A stretch of DNA of 64,000 nucleotides from CAWKOH01 sp963851245 (GTDB taxonomy: Bacteria; Actinomycetota; Acidimicrobiia; Acidimicrobiales; Palsa-688): contig CAWKOH010000003.1 of the NCBI GenBank assembly GCA_963851245.1, positions 248,001 through 312,000 on the forward strand. Direction: 5' to 3'. Positions 56,236 to 64,000 of this stretch are shown one piece after another. The position numbers and the translations under genes were made by a program. Position 1 is the stretch's first letter; every line of letters starts with the position of its first letter. The notes beneath the pieces were generated by a model, which had not been told where the DNA came from, made no database searches, and saw nothing but the letters and a program-made list of their open reading frames with translations.

Positions 56236-56916
56236 TCAGGCATCCCGAGACGGTAGTTCGGCCCCGCCACCCGCCGGCAACTTCTCCTCGTAGCGCCACA
56301 TGAGGTAGGCCACGATGAGGAACCAGATGCCCGAGGCCAGGAAGGCGAAAAAACCAATCGGGCCGGCCAGGGCCACCACGGCGATGACGAAGCCGACCCA
56401 GGCCAGCCACACCGGCAGGATCCTGGTCTTCAGGATGATGATGCTCGCCGCGAACATGAGGATCGACACCCCAACCGTGACAGCCAGAGCCCCGATGTCG
56501 GACTGCAGGAAGTTCAAGGTCTGGGCGGTGTCGGGAGTCATGTGCTTGGGCTCATCGAGCAGGGCCACGTTGGCCCCGGAGAAGATGAGTCCGCCCGCGC
56601 CGAAGATGCTGGCCCCGGCCAGCAGCACCGGAGCTATCCGGAATCCGACATCGGTCCGGCCGAGGCGATCTCGCAAGTAGCCGAACCAGAAGAGCCCGAA
56701 CACCACGGCTACATCAACCAAAATAGTGGAGATCGCTAGCGTCGTCTTATGACTGCTCTTGTTGTACCAGGCCAGAATGTAGGCTGGTGACTTGTTGGTG
56801 TTCGGCGTGTTTGAGATGAGCAATCCCGCCACCAGTAGCACCACGAAGGCCACCCCGCAGGCTGGTCCCCATCTGGCTCTATGTGCAGGCTCTAGTACGC
56901 TCGGTTGCATGGCCAT
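56236..56916 (-). CDS. Six-helix integral membrane protein
   Basis: A 226-residue membrane protein with about six helices: VAFVVLLVAGLLISN, TILVDVAVVFGLFWFGYL, APVLLAGASIFGAGGLIFS, IGALAVTVGVSILMFAAS, LPVWLAWVGFVIAVVALAGP and GFFAFLASGIWFLIVAYLMW. The pattern W-L-A-W-V-G and the N-terminal ALILAW-like YILAWYNKSS resemble small DUF4386-type proteins of actinobacteria; function unknown. An inverted-repeat leader (56976-57034) lies 60 bases upstream. The distal part ends in a charged tail (YEEKLPAGGGAEL). Confidence 0.72.
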   Translation of the reverse strand: MAMQPSVLEPAHRARWGPACGVAFVVLLVAGLLISNTPNTNKSPAYILAWYNKSSHKTTLAISTILVDVAVVFGLFWFGYLRDRLGRTDVGFRIAPVLLAGASIFGAGGLIFSGANVALLDEPKHMTPDTAQTLNFLQSDIGALAVTVGVSILMFAASIIILKTRILPVWLAWVGFVIAVVALAGPIGFFAFLASGIWFLIVAYLMWRYEEKLPAGGGAELPSRDA

Positions 56917-56975
56917 ATTCGTAACCCCTTCCTATGGCTAAGAAAAAGCTTCACGATGTCAGACGAAGATCTACT

Positions 56976-57034
56976 CCCAGGGACTACCTGTCCTGCATCC
57001 CTCCTCGATGGAGGATTCACCAAGTAGTCCTGGG
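56976..57034 (-). repeat. Nested inverted repeat, possible structured leader RNA
   Basis: Outer arms CCCAGGGACTAC (56976-56987) and GTAGTCCTGGG (57024-57034) pair with one bulge; inside lies CCTCC-TCGAT-GGAGG (57000-57014). On the minus strand this would lie in the 5' leader of the membrane-protein gene. Confidence 0.5.
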
Positions 57035-57371
57035 CGCGACCCAACAAGACAGGTTGCGATCCAGCATGGATACCACCCCCTTGCAACGCTGGCACAGGTC
57101 ACCATAGACGATCTGCTGACCTTTTTCATCTCCGTTCGCAATGGTGGTGATATCGAAGGAGGTGGATTGTCGGGTGTGGATTGTCGGCTTCACATATCCA
57201 GTACCGGTTGTGCTGGAGGTCCCGTAGGACAATCTGAGCTACCCGCAACAGCCGGGTCGGGTTGCCGCCCAGGTCGGTGACCGGTTCCCGGTAGCCGCGC
57301 AAGGATTGGGCTTGGACCATAGCGGCCCTGTGGGACCTCCGAGCTTGTCGCCAGGTGTCCAAAGTCTGTCG

Positions 57372-57430
57372 CCGATAGCGAGACCTACAACCCGCTCTGC
57401 TCCCATACTGGGTGGAGTTCTTGCTATCGG
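57372..57430. repeat. Long-range inverted repeat around an inner hairpin
   Basis: CCGATAGC (57372-57379) and GCTATCGG (57423-57430) are perfect complements closing a 43-base segment that holds a smaller CCCA-TAC-TGGG hairpin. Could be a small structured RNA or ends of a lost mobile element. Confidence 0.4.
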
Positions 57431-57529
57431 TTGTTTGAGGCAGCCAGCGGCTCAGGCCGCAGGATCTAGAAACCCCGATTTGCACCCACGACCGTAACGG
57501 ACCTCCCGGCAACGGGACGGGGAGCAAGA

Positions 57530-57556
57530 GGGCACCGGAACCTCCTGCCGGTGCCC
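57530..57556 (+). terminator. Terminator-like hairpin
   Basis: GGGCACCGG and CCGGTGCCC (9 bp, perfect) enclose a 9-base loop and are followed by TTCTT. It lies 100 bases past the 57372-57430 structure and may end a short plus-strand transcript from this gap. Confidence 0.6.
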
Positions 57557-57913
57557 TTCTTCGCGTCCGGCATGGCTCCGTCGTGGATGACACGTCGAGC
57601 CCTCCCCTTGCGGTGGAGCTCAGTCGAAGGACTCGGTAGCACCTGACGGACCCAGAAACATCCTTTCGTGTGCCCACGCCAATTGACGCGGCGCGGCGCA
57701 GCCCGGCACCCGTGGGGAGCCGCCGGGAATGATGCAGCGTCGGTCAGGAGCGGGGGATGGCTCGACCCGGTGGGCCAGCGCCTGACAGGTCAACCTGACC
57801 GGGAGAAGAACCTTCCAGTCGTTCCCGGTCGACGGGAGCGTCTAGGGTCTGGCTGGGACAATTCCTCGGGATTGCCCCTTGGGATCGGTCGATGAAGTGG
57901 AAAGGGAACTCTG

Positions 57914-58192
57914 ATGGGAATGATGAGGCGCCGGGTGAGACGCCGCGCGATTGTCGGCGGGGCGGCCGCAGCGGGTATCGCTTATCATGCGGGCAAGAAC
58001 CGAGGGCAGGACCAGGCGGCCGAGGGGTACGAGGACGAGCCTGCCCCCCCGTACGCACCCCCTCCGCCAGCGCCTGCAGTGGCAGACAGCAGTCCGGCCG
58101 AGGAGCTCGAGAGGCTGGCCAAGTTGCACGAGCAGGGGATCCTGACCGACGAGGAGTTCGCCCAGGCCAAGGCCAAGACCCTCGGGGCCTAA
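57914..58192 (+). CDS. SHOCT-domain protein
   Basis: A 92-residue protein. An arginine-rich start (MMRRRVRRRAIVGGAAAAG) is followed by a Pro/Asp-rich linker (EPAPPYAPPPPAPAV) and a C-terminal SHOCT motif ELERLAKLHEQGILTDEEFA with AKAKTLGA. SHOCT segments promote oligomerisation and are frequent in actinobacterial small proteins. AAAGGGA lies upstream of the ATG. It is followed 43 bases later by the NTF2-like gene on the same strand. Confidence 0.85.
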   Translation: MGMMRRRVRRRAIVGGAAAAGIAYHAGKNRGQDQAAEGYEDEPAPPYAPPPPAPAVADSSPAEELERLAKLHEQGILTDEEFAQAKAKTLGA

Positions 58193-58235
58193 GGCGGCCA
58201 GACAGTTCACGACCACAACCAACGAGGAGTCATAA

Positions 58236-58652
58236 ATGTCTGAATCGAGACGGATCGTGATGCTTCACGCCCTAGAGGTCGCAGTGGGCGTACGGACCGA
58301 GGATCCGCGCCACCTGTTCACCGAGGACGTCAGCGCCTGGTCCCCCAATCTCATCGCGTCGTCGGTAGAGGAGCTCGAAGAGGCCTTGGGCGACCGCAAC
58401 GCGGCTCTGGGCAACTTAGCTATCGCGATCAGGGGCCTCGATGTCGTCGACAACAAGGCCTTCGCCGAGTGGGTCATGGAGGCTGACCACGTAGGACCTC
58501 TCGTCATCGACGACGTCCGGATCGAACCGACCGGACAACGCCTCCAACTCGGGGGAGCGACGATCGCGGAGTTCAAAGGCCACCGGATCCGGGCGTTCCG
58601 TACCTATTTCGACACGCTTGCGCTCGTGGAGCAGATGATCGACGCCGGATAG
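58236..58652 (+). CDS. NTF2-like (SnoaL-type) domain protein
   Basis: A 138-residue protein with the cone-shaped NTF2-like layout: helices with DPRHLFTEDVSAWSPNLIAS, then beta strands NLAIAIRGLDVVDNKAFAEW, VMEADHVGPLVIDDVRIEP and LQLGGATIAEFKGHRIRAFR, ending TYFDTLALVEQM. The pattern F-x-G-x-R-I/K...Y-F-D is typical of SnoaL-like proteins. No catalytic residues can be assigned. GAGGAG precedes the ATG; the next gene starts eight bases after the stop. Confidence 0.72.
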   Translation: MSESRRIVMLHALEVAVGVRTEDPRHLFTEDVSAWSPNLIASSVEELEEALGDRNAALGNLAIAIRGLDVVDNKAFAEWVMEADHVGPLVIDDVRIEPTGQRLQLGGATIAEFKGHRIRAFRTYFDTLALVEQMIDAG

Positions 58653-58659
58653 CGGGCTC

Positions 58660-59112
58660 GTGGAGCCCGGAATCCGAGTGGTGGCAAGGCCCAAGCCGGA
58701 GGACCTGACACTCGTCCAGGCGCTCATCCGCGAAGAGACTCTGGCACGGGCCGGACTCGGGGAAGACCGCGACCTCGGAATCGAGGCACGCCGGCAGGGC
58801 GAGCTTGTCGGCGCCTGTTACGGGGGCACATGGGGTGGTACGTGCGAGCTCGAGAGCCTCTGGGTCCATCCGGACCTGCGGTGGCATGGTCTCGGCACTC
58901 GCCTCCTCGCAGCAGCGGAGTCGGAAGCTGCACGGCGAGGCTGCCATCAGGTGGTACTTCTCTCCCACTGGATCCAGGCCCCGGGGTACTACGAGCAGCG
59001 GGGCTACGAGATCGTGGGTCGTGTCGAGGAGTACCCGGAGGGCAGCGACGCCATCTGGTACCGCAAGCGCCTCCTGAGACCGCAGCTCGGTTCGCGACAG
59101 GGAACACAATGA
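58660..59112 (+). CDS. GNAT-family N-acetyltransferase
   Basis: A 150-residue acetyl-CoA-dependent transferase. The central acetyl-CoA motif LWVHPDLRWHGLGTRLLAAA (R-x-x-G-x-G) and the C-terminal PGYYEQRGYEIVGRVEEYP are clear; the substrate is unknown. GTG 58660 is taken because it keeps the gene eight bases behind its neighbour; GTG 58678 is possible. Third gene in the SHOCT-NTF2-GNAT run. Confidence 0.85.
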   Translation: MEPGIRVVARPKPEDLTLVQALIREETLARAGLGEDRDLGIEARRQGELVGACYGGTWGGTCELESLWVHPDLRWHGLGTRLLAAAESEAARRGCHQVVLLSHWIQAPGYYEQRGYEIVGRVEEYPEGSDAIWYRKRLLRPQLGSRQGTQ

Positions 59113-59128
59113 GAAACGGGTCGACCCG

Positions 59129-59269
59129 TCAGTACAGCCCTGCCGCGAGGTAGACAGAAGCGACGACGATCGCCAGCAGGCCACGACGCCACGACCCCAT
59201 GAGCGTGCTCAGCACGGCGAGACCGAAGTCCTCGATGAAGTCGTGGCGGCGAGACCCGAGATCGACCAC
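59129..59269 (-). CDS. Leaderless 46-residue membrane protein
   Basis: Starts at GTG 59269, five bases after a perfect -10 box TAGAAT (59275-59280 on the complement), giving VVDLGSRRHDFIEDFGLAVL then a single membrane helix LLAIVVASVYLAAGLY at the C-terminus. An upstream start at 59353 would add 28 low-complexity residues and ignore the promoter. Function unknown. Confidence 0.5.
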   Translation of the reverse strand: MVDLGSRRHDFIEDFGLAVLSTLMGSWRRGLLAIVVASVYLAAGLY

Positions 59270-59300
59270 ACCAGATTCTACGCTCCCGAGCGTCGATGGC

Positions 59301-60457
59301 TCAGGTCGACGTCGACGTGGCTTCGGTCGTGGTGGTCGTCGCGGCCGCCCCATGCTGGGCGTTTGCGGTGGCCTGCTCGACGGCGCTCAACGTGGCCGCA
59401 TCGACCTTGCCGGTTGGGGCGACACCGAGCGCGGTCTGCAAGTTCTTCAGGGCATCGGTGAGTTCCGGCGTCCACTTGCCGTCGACCGGCCCGGCCAGTA
59501 GCCGGCCAGCTTGAGGGTCGACTGGACGGCGGCGGTCTCGACAGTCGCCTGATTGGCCGCAGCGCCCGCCTTCGCCAGCACGGCCGCGTCGAGGGCGGCC
59601 GCGGTGGCTTGGTCGACCCTCCCGGTGGTAGGCAGGTTGTTGGCGCCCTGCAGGCTCTTGACCGCGTTCGCCGTCTCGGGGCCGTACACACCGTCGATCT
59701 CGCCCGTGAAGTAACCCGCCGTCTGCAGATCCGTCTGCAGGGCGACCGTGTAGTCCTGAACGGCAGTCGCTGCCTGCTTCTGCTGCTCGGCGGTCAGGCA
59801 ACCGGCATCGTTGAAGAGCTGCAGCCACGCCATCTCCAGCGCGACCGCAGCCGAGTTCACCTGCGCCGTGGCCTGGATGAGCGTGGTCTGGTCGGTGACC
59901 CCCTGGAAGGCAGCGCTCAGGTCCGACTCGGCCTTCTTGACCCGGTCGACCGTTGCCGGCGCGACGAGAGTAGTGGTGGTGGCCGGCGCAACCGTCGTGG
60001 CGACAGTCACGCTGGACGCCGTCGCCTGGGCGGTCGCCAGGGCGTTCTGGGCGTCGGCGAGCTCGACGTTGGCGGCAGCCAGATTGTCACGGTCGGTCAC
60101 GACGGCGTGGGCGCTCGCAGTCACGGTGGAGCGGGGGCTCTCGAGGTCGGCGCCTGCCGCCTTCACGTCGCCGACCGTCGCCTTGGAGTCGGTGAACACC
60201 TGGCCGTAGCGGTCGACCGCGGTGATGTAGGTCTTAGCGTCGGTGCAGAAGGTGGTCTTGGCCTGGTCCAGCGCCGACTGGGCATCGGTTACCGCCCTCT
60301 GCGCATTAGTGACCCGAGCCTGCGCTCCGCTCACCCCACCGCCCGTGGTACTGCTGCTGCTGCACGCGGCGACGACCATTGCCATCACCAGCACAATGAT
60401 CATGACCGTGCTCGCCCTCGGGGCGTGCCCGCGATTGGCGTGTCCGTGCAGCGCCAC
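59301..60457 (-). pseudogene. Lipoprotein with two peptidoglycan-binding domains, one frameshift
   Basis: Secreted lipoprotein: signal RASTVMIIVLVMAMVVAACSSSS with lipobox, quoted as VLVMAMVVAACSSSS, then a long Ala/Gln/Thr helical region (AQARVTNAQRAVTDAQSALD, about 40-210). Two PG_binding_1 domains follow: LQTDLQTAGYFTGEIDGVYG with PETANAVKSLQGANNLPTTG, and LKLAGYWPG, then in a new frame PVDGKWTPELTDALKNLQTA and a Thr-rich tail. The break near 59505 is explained by one missing G in a run of G, a typical base-calling slip. The start is uncertain (GTG 60457 or ATG 60403). Confidence 0.72.
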
Positions 60458-60749
60458 CTCCTGTGTTGGTGCAGGATGGGCGATCGGTCGTGCATCAGCA
60501 TGACCCGGTCCGAATGAATCATGGCTGACTGCGCAGGCACCGAATGACCCGTATCGACGGATACCAAACGCACTCCCGGGACCTCGACCTCGGCATTCGC
60601 CCACGAGACCGAGCGGCTGATGGCAGCAACCGTGCGAGCACCCGGCTTTGGGTGGCATCCTGTGGCCCGCTGGTCGATCTGCAGCGGCCACCTATCGGTA
60701 GTCGCTGTCTGTGTCAGTCGAAGGCACCCTTTGCCATCTCGTTTGCGTG
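60458..60749. other. Gene-free stretch
   Basis: No supportable gene. It separates the lipoprotein from the CDF-type gene, both on the minus strand. Confidence 0.3.
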
Positions 60750-61730
60750 CTAGGTCGAGAGCCCCGGCGCTGAGTGATCTTCTGCATACAGTACAACAAC
60801 GACCCGATAAATGAAGTGCGACTGCTTTGCCAGGTCCGCCTCGATGCTTCGGACGAGTTGTGTCACCTGGGCGGCCCCCAGGGTGCTCGCGACGGTGACT
60901 CTCGCGACAAACCCAAACCTGACCCGGTCCGACATACGTAACGAGTAGTTCATCAACATCCGTCACGCCGTGATAGGCCAGTAGAAAGGCACGGACCCAT
61001 CTCGGTCGACGGGCGGAATCGTCTGGCCCACCAGGAAATCGTGATTACGGCTCACCAGGCCAAGACTGATACGGATCAGTACCAGTGCGATGAGCACGGC
61101 AGCGACGGCTTGGGGTCTCGACGATCCGATCAGTTGGCTGAGCCCGAGTCCAGCCAGTGCCAGCAGGTCCCCCGCTACCGATACGACGTCTTCACTGAAG
61201 ACGGCCCGCAGGTTTGAGTCCGAGGTAATCGTGGCCTCATCGAGGATGCTCCGGTTCGCAAGACGCGCCGTTACGCTCATCTGGTGCGCCGATTGGCGAA
61301 ACGAGAGGGCGTCGAAAAGGGTGGAGACGCCTAGCACGAGGTACGCCAGGAGAAATGACGACGTGGTACTGGGGTGGATCAGGTCGGTTATCCCTTGCCG
61401 TAGGGAGAAAGCGGCCCCGGCGATGAATACTCCGAGGGCGGCGATGAGAGCCCAGAAGTAGGCTTCTCTTCCGTATCCCAATGGATGTCGCGTGTCGGGT
61501 GGGCGGGCGCTGCGGCGCTGAGCCACCAACAGGAAGGAATCATTGTCGGTATCTCCCAGTGAATGCGCGGCCTCGGCAGCCATCGCCGCAGAGCCAGTGA
61601 CGACCGCTGCCCCCACCTTGGCCAGCGCTACGCCCACCCCCGCCCCCAGGGCCACCAAAACGGTCCGGGCAGTGTCGCCACCGGGCACTCCAGAAGCTGC
61701 CGTTCGCTGTCGAGTTCCTTCGGTTGACAC
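60750..61730 (-). pseudogene. Cation diffusion facilitator (CDF) transporter, two frameshifts
   Basis: Metal/proton antiporter family. From GTG 61730: VLVALGAGVGVALAKVGAAV, EAAHSLGDTDNDSFLLVAQR (the conserved metal-site helix, here with H-S-x-x-D-T/D-N), PLGYGREAYFWALIAALGVF, AGAAFSLRQGITDLIHP and two further helices ending VLIALVLIRISLGLVS. Near 60990 the frame changes to YHGVTDVDELLVTYVGPGQV, part of the cytosolic CDF dimer domain, and near 60900 again to VARVTVASTLGAAQVTQLVR and AEDHSAPGLST to 60750. Real gene with a split C-terminal domain. Confidence 0.78.
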
Positions 61731-62046
61731 GCCAATCTGACCCTGTCGCACCCCACTTCTGACGAGGTAGGAGAGTAGTCGCGGTCCGCCGCCCCATCGA
61801 CGGTGGGCCTCAGCGAGCCCACCGTCGCATATCGGTAGATATGCCGGTGATCCCTGATGCTTTTGATGGCCTGCCAGTGGGGTGGGTCGTGGAGCTGAAA
61901 GGAATCGCTGAATGTCGTATTGGAAGAAGGGGGCGGGCCCGATCCTGGTGGCCGCCGCCACCCCGCTGGCAAGGGGCTTCGCAGGGTGCAATGTCTTGAC
62001 CGAAATGCCGATGGAGGGGTCAGGAAACGAACGAGACGGAACTGCC
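61731..62046. other. Gene-free stretch upstream of the small protein genes
   Basis: Possible promoter region between divergent genes; no protein-like reading frame unless the next gene starts at 61912 instead of 62047. Confidence 0.35.
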
Positions 62047-62343
62047 ATGACCACTACCGATCCTTCCGACGGCGCCTTGGGCGTCGCAGAGCTGCGTGAC
62101 CTTGTTGACAGCTGGTATCTGGAGCTGCTTTCCCTGTCTTTGCTGGAGGCCGACGCCGCCCTGCTGCGGGCGGCGCACCCGGAAGCCGACATCTTGTTTG
62201 TTCGCACCAAGGCGATGCGCAGCGAGAATCGAGCCGGGACAAGGACTGTTTCTAGGGAGCTTGATCCGTTATTGACGACCCTGCGCAGCCAGACGACACT
62301 GCTGCAGCGGGCAGGCTATCTTCGGCGCGCCAAGCGGGCGTGA
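62047..62343 (+). CDS. Hypothetical small helical protein
   Basis: A 98-residue protein (TTTDPSDGALGVAELRDLVD, WYLELLSLSLLEADAALLRA, SRELDPLLTTLRSQTTLLQR) that is predicted mainly helical. No known domain. An in-frame ATG at 61912 with AAAGGA upstream is an alternative start that would add 45 residues. Next gene begins 43 bases downstream on the same strand. Confidence 0.45.
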   Translation: MTTTDPSDGALGVAELRDLVDSWYLELLSLSLLEADAALLRAAHPEADILFVRTKAMRSENRAGTRTVSRELDPLLTTLRSQTTLLQRAGYLRRAKRA

Positions 62344-62386
62344 TGACGGTGGCCGGGACCGGTTCCGAGCCTCGCAGGCCCGAGGG

Positions 62387-62659
62387 ATGAGCAGCGTCGG
62401 GCAGTACCCAGAATCGGGAGCAATAGATACAACCCTACGGCTGTGCCATGTGGCCCGGCAGATGAACGTCCTTCTCGACCAAGATGAGAGACTTGATCTA
62501 CTAGAGACCCGCCGTCACGTCTTCGACGGCGACCTCCTGAGATGGATCGACAACCGTTTCCGACCCCTCGGACTCGGGCTGTCCTACGTCCCGACCGTTA
62601 GCCAAGCCGAGCTCTATGAGCGTTTCCAGGATTTCGCCACCGGCAATCTCGTCACATGA
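62387..62659 (+). CDS. Hypothetical small protein
   Basis: A 90-residue protein with LRLCHVARQMNVLLDQDERL and RWIDNRFRPLGLGLSYVPTV. It is unrecognised; codon use looks coding. Probably co-transcribed with the preceding small gene. Confidence 0.4.
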   Translation: MSSVGQYPESGAIDTTLRLCHVARQMNVLLDQDERLDLLETRRHVFDGDLLRWIDNRFRPLGLGLSYVPTVSQAELYERFQDFATGNLVT

Positions 62660-63021
62660 TGGCGCCTCGGATGTGCGATCGCTCGAGCCTTCTTGTAGTC
62701 ATCGGCATCAAGTCGTAGAGCCGGCGGCTGCGGTAAGGGCGACACGAATGTTGGACGACGCGGTCTTAGGGGCCCCGATTTGGCGGCGTCAAGAGACCTT
62801 CACGTGGGTGTGACTTACCAACGATGGCAGCGGCTCTGCCGATCCCGGCGAACTCCAGCCTGGTGGCCGACGCAGAGAACGTTCTGGGCGCCGCGGCGCA
62901 AACCGACGCTATTCGGCGGAGGGCTGAGTAATGGCGCCATGGGTGGGGCCCCCCCGGATTTGTCCAGATCGCTGAATCTCGTATCGATTCTCGTCAGAGT
63001 CCGATGTTGCATAGCCGCCGC
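62660..63021. other. Gene-free stretch
   Basis: No supportable gene or repeat between the small protein gene and the end of clpP. Confidence 0.35.
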
Positions 63022-63633
63022 TCACGCCGGTACGGGCTCGCTCACGTTGGCCGTTTTCTCGACGACGGCGTCGATGAAGCCATAGTCCTTGGCCTCGTGG
63101 GCGCTGAACCAGCGGTCGCGGTCGGAGTCAGCCTCGATCCGCTCAATCGGCTGGCCCGTATGGAAGGCGATCCGCTCCGCCAATATCCGCTTCAGGTAGA
63201 TGATCTGCTCGGCCTGGATGGCGATGTCAACCGCCTGTCCTTGGATCTGGCCTAACGGCTGGTGCATCAGGATCCGGGAGTGGGGCAGGGCGAAACGTTT
63301 CCCAGGCGTGCCCGCGCACAGCAGGAATTGGCCCATCGACGCGGCCAGGCCCATGCAGGTGGTAGCCACATCGCAGGGCACCAGTTGCATGGTGTCGTAG
63401 ATGGCCAGGCCGGCGTCGATCGATCCGCCGGGAGAGTTGATGTACAGGCAGACGTCCTTGGCGGCATCTTCGGCTGCGAGGAGGAGGAGTTGTGCGCAGA
63501 TCAAGTTGGCGCTCGTGTCATCCACCTGGGTGCCGAGGAAGATGATCCGCTCGTGGAGAAGGCGGCCGTAGATTTCGGCGGCCCGGTCGAGTGGCCCAGT
63601 CTCGCCGACCGCGTACCGAAAGAAATCAAGCAT
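63022..63633 (-). CDS. clpP: ATP-dependent Clp protease proteolytic subunit
   Basis: Serine peptidase forming the double-heptamer Clp chamber. 203 residues. Active-site Ser in MGLAASMGQFLL, His in LMHQPLGQIQG, Asp in EADSDRDRWFSA; LYINSPGGSIDAGLAIYDTM is the classic Gly-rich region. The N-terminal YAVGETGPLDRAAEIYGRLL lacks the usual ClpP axial-loop start, resembling the second, divergent ClpP paralogue of actinobacteria. No clpX or tig is adjacent, unlike the main clpP operon. Confidence 0.93.
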   Translation of the reverse strand: MLDFFRYAVGETGPLDRAAEIYGRLLHERIIFLGTQVDDTSANLICAQLLLLAAEDAAKDVCLYINSPGGSIDAGLAIYDTMQLVPCDVATTCMGLAASMGQFLLCAGTPGKRFALPHSRILMHQPLGQIQGQAVDIAIQAEQIIYLKRILAERIAFHTGQPIERIEADSDRDRWFSAHEAKDYGFIDAVVEKTANVSEPVPA

Positions 63634-64000
63634 GTCCCTTGACGCTACCCGATCGAAAAGGGTGGCTCGCCCAGGTCATGCGAGCGACGGTCGCCCCAGC
63701 GAGGGCCGGTGGTCGACGATCGTTCGACTCACCCACCCCGAACTAACGTCATGATCGGCTGCCACGTACCCGTGTGACTCGATTGCGTGAGCTTCCGTCG
63801 CTGAGCGCGCCGGGCTCGATGCCCTGCTCGACCAGATGCGGTCGGGCAGGTCGGGCTCAGCGCTGACGGCCACCGGGTCGTGATTCGCACCGCCATCGCC
63901 GGGGGGGCGACGCGTAGTGTCGATCGGCAGGGCGCGCAACCAGAGGTACCGTCCGTGCCGAGTCGTGAGCTTGGACGGCACCCGCCGGTCTGTCCGGGTT
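63634..64000. other. Gene-free stretch at window end
   Basis: The clpP promoter region. Minus-strand frame 63676-63981 has no protein-like motifs and was not accepted. Confidence 0.35.

Larger units (their letters stand above)
56917..57913. other. Nearly 1-kb gene-free stretch with structured elements
   Basis: It contains the nested inverted repeat 56976-57034, a second long-range repeat 57372-57430 and a terminator-like hairpin 57530-57556. Several short reading frames (for example 57126-57677 minus) were considered but show no recognisable domain or start. Confidence 0.5.

Noticed and set aside
57372..57430. tRNA gene
   Set aside because: The 8-bp closing stem suggested an acceptor, but D, anticodon and T arms cannot be drawn and no TTC loop is present.
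57126..57677. Minus-strand frame in the 57-kb gene-free stretch (PVTDLGGNPTRLLRVAQ)
   Set aside because: Possibly a decayed fragment, but no domain, start or family could be supported.
63676..63981. Minus-strand frame at the window end
   Set aside because: No motif, no ribosome site; composition does not stand out from noise.

Overview
The window is high-GC DNA with a gene set typical of Actinomycetota: a BldC-type MerR/excisionase regulator, the rapZ-yvcK pair, a gap-pgk-tpiA-secG run, menB for menaquinone, a LexA box of the Gram-positive/actinobacterial type, and many genes whose start codon lies 5-8 bases after a TANNNT -10 box (leaderless initiation). An acidimicrobial-type lineage fits, but that placement is inference.

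Left part (1-35.4 kb) is mostly chromosomal backbone. It holds the end of alanine dehydrogenase, a small DNA-binding regulator, coaE, uvrB and uvrA (SOS box in front), then a minus-strand block (7.1-12.8 kb) of secreted and surface proteins: a DUF4232-like lipoprotein, a long Ig-like repeat protein broken by many frameshifts, and three small exported proteins with a shared AYF[ST]-T-G-rich N-terminus. Next come nadA, uvrC, a hydrolase, a lone cyclic-nucleotide-binding domain, a phosphoesterase and a methyltransferase. They are followed by rapZ-yvcK with no whiA, gap-pgk-tpiA-secG, an oligopeptide ABC operon (a decayed first binding protein, then oppD, oppF, oppC, oppB and a second, intact binding protein), menB, a second hydrolase and a TMEM175-type channel.

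At 35.37 kb there is tRNA-Leu(GAG). The last bases of the tRNA recur at 49.78 kb and again at 53.79 kb, so a 14.3-kb element (35.44-49.79 kb) and a further 4-kb segment lie in tandem behind the tRNA. The element carries a frameshifted large serine recombinase whose reading frame crosses the attachment core, a winged-helix regulator, a full-length MobF relaxase-helicase, a HEPN/MNT toxin-antitoxin-like pair and a four-gene operon (membrane-anchored propeller, FtsX-like permease, two ABC ATPases). No type IV secretion genes are seen, so it resembles an integrative mobilizable element. The 4-kb segment is a graveyard: an IS481-type end and transposase tail, a truncated Fic/Doc gene, a cupin, and broken PPOX-family and methyltransferase genes.

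The right part (53.8-64 kb) has small, poorly characterised genes: a leaderless HTH operon under a palindromic operator, lipoproteins, a membrane protein with a structured leader, SHOCT, NTF2-like and GNAT proteins, a broken peptidoglycan-binding lipoprotein, a broken cation-diffusion-facilitator gene, and clpP. Frameshifts are unusually frequent, mostly in accessory and surface genes, but one single-base insertion also splits uvrA. Decay and base-calling errors in the source sequence are probably both involved.
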